Source of the DNA: Kluyveromyces lactis
Lineage: Eukaryota > Ascomycota > Saccharomycetes > Saccharomycetales > Saccharomycetaceae
Assembly: GCF_000002515.2 (NCBI RefSeq)
Contig: NC_006040.1
Span: 620,001 to 684,000, forward strand
Direction of reading: 5' to 3'
DNA length: 64,000 nucleotides
Within the stretch, counting starts at the first letter, position 1. The number at the start of each line of letters is the position of its first letter. The position numbers were made by a program, and so were the translations under genes. Shown here piece after piece: positions 60,479 to 64,000 of this stretch. A model generated the notes under the pieces. That model worked only from the letters and a program-made list of their open reading frames with translations, had not been told where the DNA came from and made no database searches.

Positions 60479-61138
60479 GTGTTGATGCTGGTTTTTTCAA
60501 TGTTTACATGTCAACAAAGCGAGCTTAGCGAAGTAAACATACAAACACATACACCGCCTGAATGGAATATGTAAACAACGACAAAGGGCCTAAACAATGC
60601 GTGGCCATGTACCTTGGGCTCAATAATAATGCTGGTTCTAAAATGCCAAAACTTCGGAATGTCCATCGAAGTTAAAGTCAATTTACAAACAACAATGAGG
60701 GATGTAAGACAATGGGATACAAAACAATGGGGTGATACTTCTTCATTAAAACATATAAAAGGAAGGTATGTTGCTTGTCTTCCTTTTTGAGGTTCCGGTT
60801 AGTTGCTTGTTACAAAGTATCGTTTTTCAGTTTCCTCAAAGCTATTCTTTGTGAATCCCCAAACAAAATAACGATAACCAAGTGCTTGCACTCATTCATT
60901 CCTTTAAATAACAAACTACCTTTGGACCATTGCACTTTAAGAAAAAAGTGCCAACTATTAACTGTACTTACTGACGCTGTCTATACTGTCTCAATTTTAA
61001 GAACAGAATTTATCCAACTTTCAGTCATTCCCTCTAACAAGACATTGTCTATTCAGTATTGAATATCGATTCCAACCTAAAGTCGTTCCTTTATTAAATC
61101 TTTTAAACCATTCTGTTCCCAACCTGTTTAAAGAAAAC

Positions 61139-61933
61139 ATGCAATTCAAAAAGTCCTCAATCGTTTCCTTCCTTTCATTGCTCGGCTCCCTAACTAAAGC
61201 TGCCGCAGAAGTTAGATTAGTCACCATGGATGGTGTCGTATACAGCTATCAAGTTGTTACTTCTACTATTAAACCAGCTACCACATACGTGGAAACCATT
61301 TACTACACAACAACTTATGTTGAAGCGGTGACATTAACTAATCACGCTGTCACCTCTACTACTAGAGAATCTGTTGTTACTTCGACATTGTCAAGCACTT
61401 CTCTGTTACCAGAAACCACTGAAGAATCAACACAAGAAGATGAACAAACCACAGACTTCACTTCAACTACAGATGTGGAATCAACTACAGATGTGACATC
61501 AACCACCGCAGAGACGGCAACTTTAGAACCCACAACTTCAGATGAAACATATACAACAGAATTGACCCCAACTACATCTGTCAAAACTACCTTGGAGAAC
61601 GATGATTCAACCAGTGTTATTACCACCAAATCAACATCAAAAGCCAATACACAGTCAATCTCCAGGAAAACATCAACTTTAACCCCAACAGTGACTTCTG
61701 AAACAACAGAATCAACTTCCGCTGAAACACTTTCATCAACTGACAAATCAACTAGCACTTCTTCCTCTTCAGTACTCGAACCAATGGTGACGAATACAGA
61801 CTGTCAAGTAGTTTATGAATACACTGATGATGATGAATATTATTCAACAGTTGAAATATCGGGTACAGAATCTGTGGATGCGGCTACAACTTACACAAAG
61901 ACAAGAACAGTTTATGCAACTATCTCATCATGA
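61139..61933 (+). CDS. Ser/Thr-rich secreted or cell-wall protein
   Basis: 264 residues. Signal peptide MQFKKSSIVSFLSLLGSLTKA (about 1-22). A conserved-looking head (VRLVTMDGVVYSYQVVTST, TTTYVEAVTLTNHAVTSTT) is followed by about 140 residues dominated by Thr, Ser and acidic residues, which would be heavily O-mannosylated, and a short end with a Cys (TNTDCQVVYEYTDDDEYYST) and TTYTKTRTVYATIS. No C-terminal hydrophobic tail, so no GPI anchor. Resembles Svs1/Kre1-like wall proteins in composition; I cannot assign an ortholog. Not in the S. cerevisiae block between IBD2 and YNL165W. Confidence 0.8.
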   Translation: MQFKKSSIVSFLSLLGSLTKAAAEVRLVTMDGVVYSYQVVTSTIKPATTYVETIYYTTTYVEAVTLTNHAVTSTTRESVVTSTLSSTSLLPETTEESTQEDEQTTDFTSTTDVESTTDVTSTTAETATLEPTTSDETYTTELTPTTSVKTTLENDDSTSVITTKSTSKANTQSISRKTSTLTPTVTSETTESTSAETLSSTDKSTSTSSSSVLEPMVTNTDCQVVYEYTDDDEYYSTVEISGTESVDAATTYTKTRTVYATISS

Positions 61934-62225
61934 ACTCCTTTGTTGAATAAGAGGTCAACTCTCAACTATAATTTCGCCTACTCCTTCTTTTGTATTATTT
62001 TGTCACTTTTATTGAGAAAGAAAAACGCCATTGAGGAACGTTATCTCAATCCCTTCATCATTTCCTGATGTTATCCGCACCAAATGGCATTTCTGAGCTA
62101 TGCCTTGTATATTATAATCTATTCAACCTAACTAAATATCTCCATATCCCATTAGAGTAGAGCTCTTTGATTTAAGAATAAACATAATCAATGAATATTG
62201 AACTGAACCACTACATCAACGAAAC

Positions 62226-63278
62226 CTACACCATTGAAATCATCGGAGCGGATGTCAATGGTGATCTTCTTTCCTTTCTCGATTCCAATTCGTGTAAGTA
62301 CATACTCATACATGTCAAGAGTTCGGAAGTGAAAGGCACTTGCTCAGCATTTTCAACTTCACTGATTTGGAAAGTTGCCAACTTCAACACACGATGCCTG
62401 GGTATTGGCAAAATTGAGGTAGTTCTGGAATACATAGCCCAGACTGGCATCTTAGATTGAGATCGTGCATGTTCACTGCGTTGCGAATCTCTTCTGTCAT
62501 TATCTCTCTCTTGAGAGGCCCGTGATGACAAATGTGGAACTTGATCATCCAAGATCACCAATTTCAAATCGTTTGCACCAAAGACAGACGTATATCCTGT
62601 TGTTCCAATCCATCTGAGATTCAATAAGGAATCAGTAATAGGTTCATAGACTTGACAATCAGTGTTCCTTCGTCCAATGCTATTCATCATCAAAACTGAG
62701 CATCTGATCCCATCAGGTTGGAAGCACACGAATTTATGGTATACAATCCCTTCACTATTGATAACGTTCCGGAAAACGTTACAAAATTCAACTTTGAAAA
62801 GAGACCTTTTCTCGTTTTGATGAAGAAGCTCTTTATTGGGCTCCTTGATATCATCGACTTTATCGTTATCAACCACCTTGTATTTGTAAATTTTGGACAC
62901 TGGGGTGCTTTTCCTGAAATATGATTTGAACCCTACAGAAACGTAATGAAATAATGGCCACCCTTTACCGGAATCTAAGCATTTATCAAGTTTCCTACGG
63001 TTGGAAATAAATGTATCAAACGTGTCTTGATTTTCCCACGCAAAAAAACCCTTAGAAAGCATAACTGAAGCAAATATAACGGTTCTATTACTGGCAAATC
63101 GAGGGCTTCGATTCACAAAACCCAGCCGTTCGAAATCTCCAATGGTACTTGATTCAGAAAACACAGATTCCATTTCCCCTGGTGTAGAATGCGGGAAAGA
63201 CATTAACGTGTTCTGATCATCTGCGTTAGATCTAGAATCCTGATTGTTTTGGCCATATCTCGATCGAAATCTATTCAT
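62226..63278 (-). CDS. protein of unknown function, YNL165W-like
   Basis: 350 residues. Polar N-terminus, a globular middle (about 55-250: RTVIFASVMLSKGFFAWE, GWPLFHYVSVGFKSYF, LNLRWIGTTGYTSVFGAND), a charged linker rich in Arg/Ser (252-275), and a tail with hydrophobic and basic parts. No membrane helix and no enzyme motif seen. Assigned as a YNL165W-like gene by position between IBD2 and BNI5 and by strand; S. cerevisiae YNL165W has about 406 residues and no known function. Convergent with the Ser/Thr-rich gene across 292 bp. Confidence 0.75.
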   Translation of the reverse strand: MNRFRSRYGQNNQDSRSNADDQNTLMSFPHSTPGEMESVFSESSTIGDFERLGFVNRSPRFASNRTVIFASVMLSKGFFAWENQDTFDTFISNRRKLDKCLDSGKGWPLFHYVSVGFKSYFRKSTPVSKIYKYKVVDNDKVDDIKEPNKELLHQNEKRSLFKVEFCNVFRNVINSEGIVYHKFVCFQPDGIRCSVLMMNSIGRRNTDCQVYEPITDSLLNLRWIGTTGYTSVFGANDLKLVILDDQVPHLSSRASQERDNDRRDSQRSEHARSQSKMPVWAMYSRTTSILPIPRHRVLKLATFQISEVENAEQVPFTSELLTCMSMYLHELESRKERRSPLTSAPMISMV

Positions 63279-63731
63279 AACGGTGTTTTCTAGTCATGCA
63301 ATGACTCTTCTCTGGAAGATCTATACTCAGTAAAATTGAAACAAAAAGAAAAACCTTTCCACTCACTTTTAATAGGTATATCTGCCAGCAATTATATATT
63401 TATACGGCAATCCTGAAGTACCTTGAATACCACCTTCAAGATACCAATATAGTACCCAAAAAATGTGTCAAGTTGAAGAGAAGAAGGAGAAATATGCAGG
63501 TTTCCTTAAAATTGGGATCTAAGTCTCTTTTCTTATTTACATATAAACTGCCATACTGTGAAAAAATTCAAAAACTAAACAATATAAACAAAGGAAAAAG
63601 GAAACTTCCAGTCACCAATACGTGTATGTGTTAATAAAAGGCGTTTGTACTAGTAGTTGACGAGTTGAAGCGTATCAGTGGCAGAATAAAAGTGTCACAT
63701 TGTTGATAGTGGCGTCCTATTTTTTTCAATT
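63279..63731. promoter_or_regulatory. divergent YNL165W-like / BNI5 upstream region
   Basis: 453 bp. Poly-T TTTTTTC just before the BNI5 ATG; no other site recognised. Confidence 0.4.
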
Positions 63732-64000
63732 ATGGATTCAGAGCAGGTAAAGAAACGAATGTCTCAAATTGAGTTAGAGATAAGTGAGATGAACGAGATG
63801 ATAGATAAGAACTTGAGCATTCATGAGACCACGGTTAAGACGAAACAGGATGTTTCTTCTGACGATCAAGATGAGGATTACTTAGAGTTGCAGAAGCTAA
63901 CGGCGAACCAGGTTGATCAATTTGTGCAGAATGCTATTAAAAGCGATGGGGAGGACGAGGTACCGGAAACACTAAGTAGTGGCAGAGAGACGGCACTACA
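63732..64000 (+). CDS. BNI5: Bni5, septin-associated protein, 5' part
   Basis: 89 codons, open at the right edge. MDSEQVKKRMSQIELEISEM and then NEMIDKNLSI correspond to the start of S. cerevisiae Bni5 (KKRLSQIE...INQMNQMIDENL). Acidic and helical thereafter. Bni5 links the septin ring to Myo1 at the bud neck. Synteny with YNL166C supports the call. Confidence 0.85.
   Translation, partial: MDSEQVKKRMSQIELEISEMNEMIDKNLSIHETTVKTKQDVSSDDQDEDYLELQKLTANQVDQFVQNAIKSDGEDEVPETLSSGRETAL

Larger units (their letters stand above)
60168..61138. other. IBD2 downstream / Ser-Thr-rich gene upstream region
   Basis: 971 bp. Holds two inverted repeats at 60393-60478 (listed), TATAAAAGG at 60754-60762, and then a CT-rich stretch to the ATG at 61139, implying a 5' UTR of some 300 bases. 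The frame at 60775-61062 lacks an early ATG and is not believed. Confidence 0.5.

Noticed and set aside
60766-61000. A possible 5' UTR intron of the Ser/Thr-rich gene (GTATGT at 60766).
   Set aside because: The donor is only about 10 bp past the TATA box, too close to be transcribed, and there is no clean TACTAAC before an acceptor.
61342-61758. A 138-codon minus-strand frame rich in Val/Ser.
   Set aside because: Mirror of the Thr/Ser repeats in the secreted protein gene.

Overview
The window is nuclear DNA of a budding yeast that never had the whole-genome duplication, most likely Kluyveromyces (K. lactis-like; the species cannot be fixed by eye). Nearly every gene has a recognisable Saccharomyces cerevisiae counterpart. 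Genes that are duplicated in S. cerevisiae (MKK1/MKK2, KIN4/FRK1, RPL33A/B, KES1/HES1, RPL42A/B) are single here, and the gene order interleaves both S. cerevisiae sister regions. Coding is standard-code, genes are compact, and the few introns have GTATGT donors and TACTAAC branch points. I saw no tRNA, rRNA, transposon, LTR or CRISPR.

Layout. (1) 1-22.5 kb matches S. cerevisiae YPL138C-YPL145C / YOR231W-YOR237W: SPP1 (cut by the left edge), UME1, the cell-wall MAPK kinase MKK, MGE1, KIN4, RPL33, POC4, DFR1, KES1. Two genes are inserted: an SOA1-like anion transporter and a 696-residue flavin monooxygenase. (2) 22.7-41.1 kb matches chromosome VI YFL008W-YFL017C: SMC1, an unrecognised small membrane protein, CDC4, IES1, CTF19 (a newcomer to this block), HSP12, MDJ1, SMX2, GNA1. 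A peroxisomal D-amino-acid oxidase and a 97-residue bacterial-looking gene are inserted between CDC4 and IES1. (3) 41.1-48.5 kb: an EXPERA/TMEM97-like membrane protein, two tandem MEP2-type ammonium permeases and an AIG1/FAR-17a-like membrane protein. (4) 49-64 kb matches chromosome XIV YNL161W-YNL166C: CBK1, RPL42, a YNL162W-A-like zinc-ribbon protein, EFL1, IBD2, a YNL165W-like protein and BNI5 (cut by the right edge). CHS7 and a Ser/Thr-rich secreted protein are inserted.

How the genes relate. Most are housekeeping. MKK, CBK1, CHS7, GNA1 and the Ser/Thr-rich protein all bear on cell wall or growth. EFL1, RPL33 and RPL42 concern ribosomes. MGE1 and MDJ1 are co-chaperones of mitochondrial Hsp70. 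SMC1, CTF19, IBD2, KIN4 and CDC4 serve chromosome segregation and the cell cycle. The two MEPs, the D-amino-acid oxidase and the SOA1-like transporter serve nitrogen and sulfur scavenging.

The least explained features are a cluster of unrelated near-perfect palindromes upstream of the flavin monooxygenase (18.2-19.0 kb) and another pair near 60.4 kb; matching GC-rich blocks between a Rap1 site and the start codon of both ribosomal protein genes; patchwork identity and shared upstream elements in the two MEP genes; a newly resolved intron in SMX2; and three short reading frames that look coding but lack a convincing gene structure.
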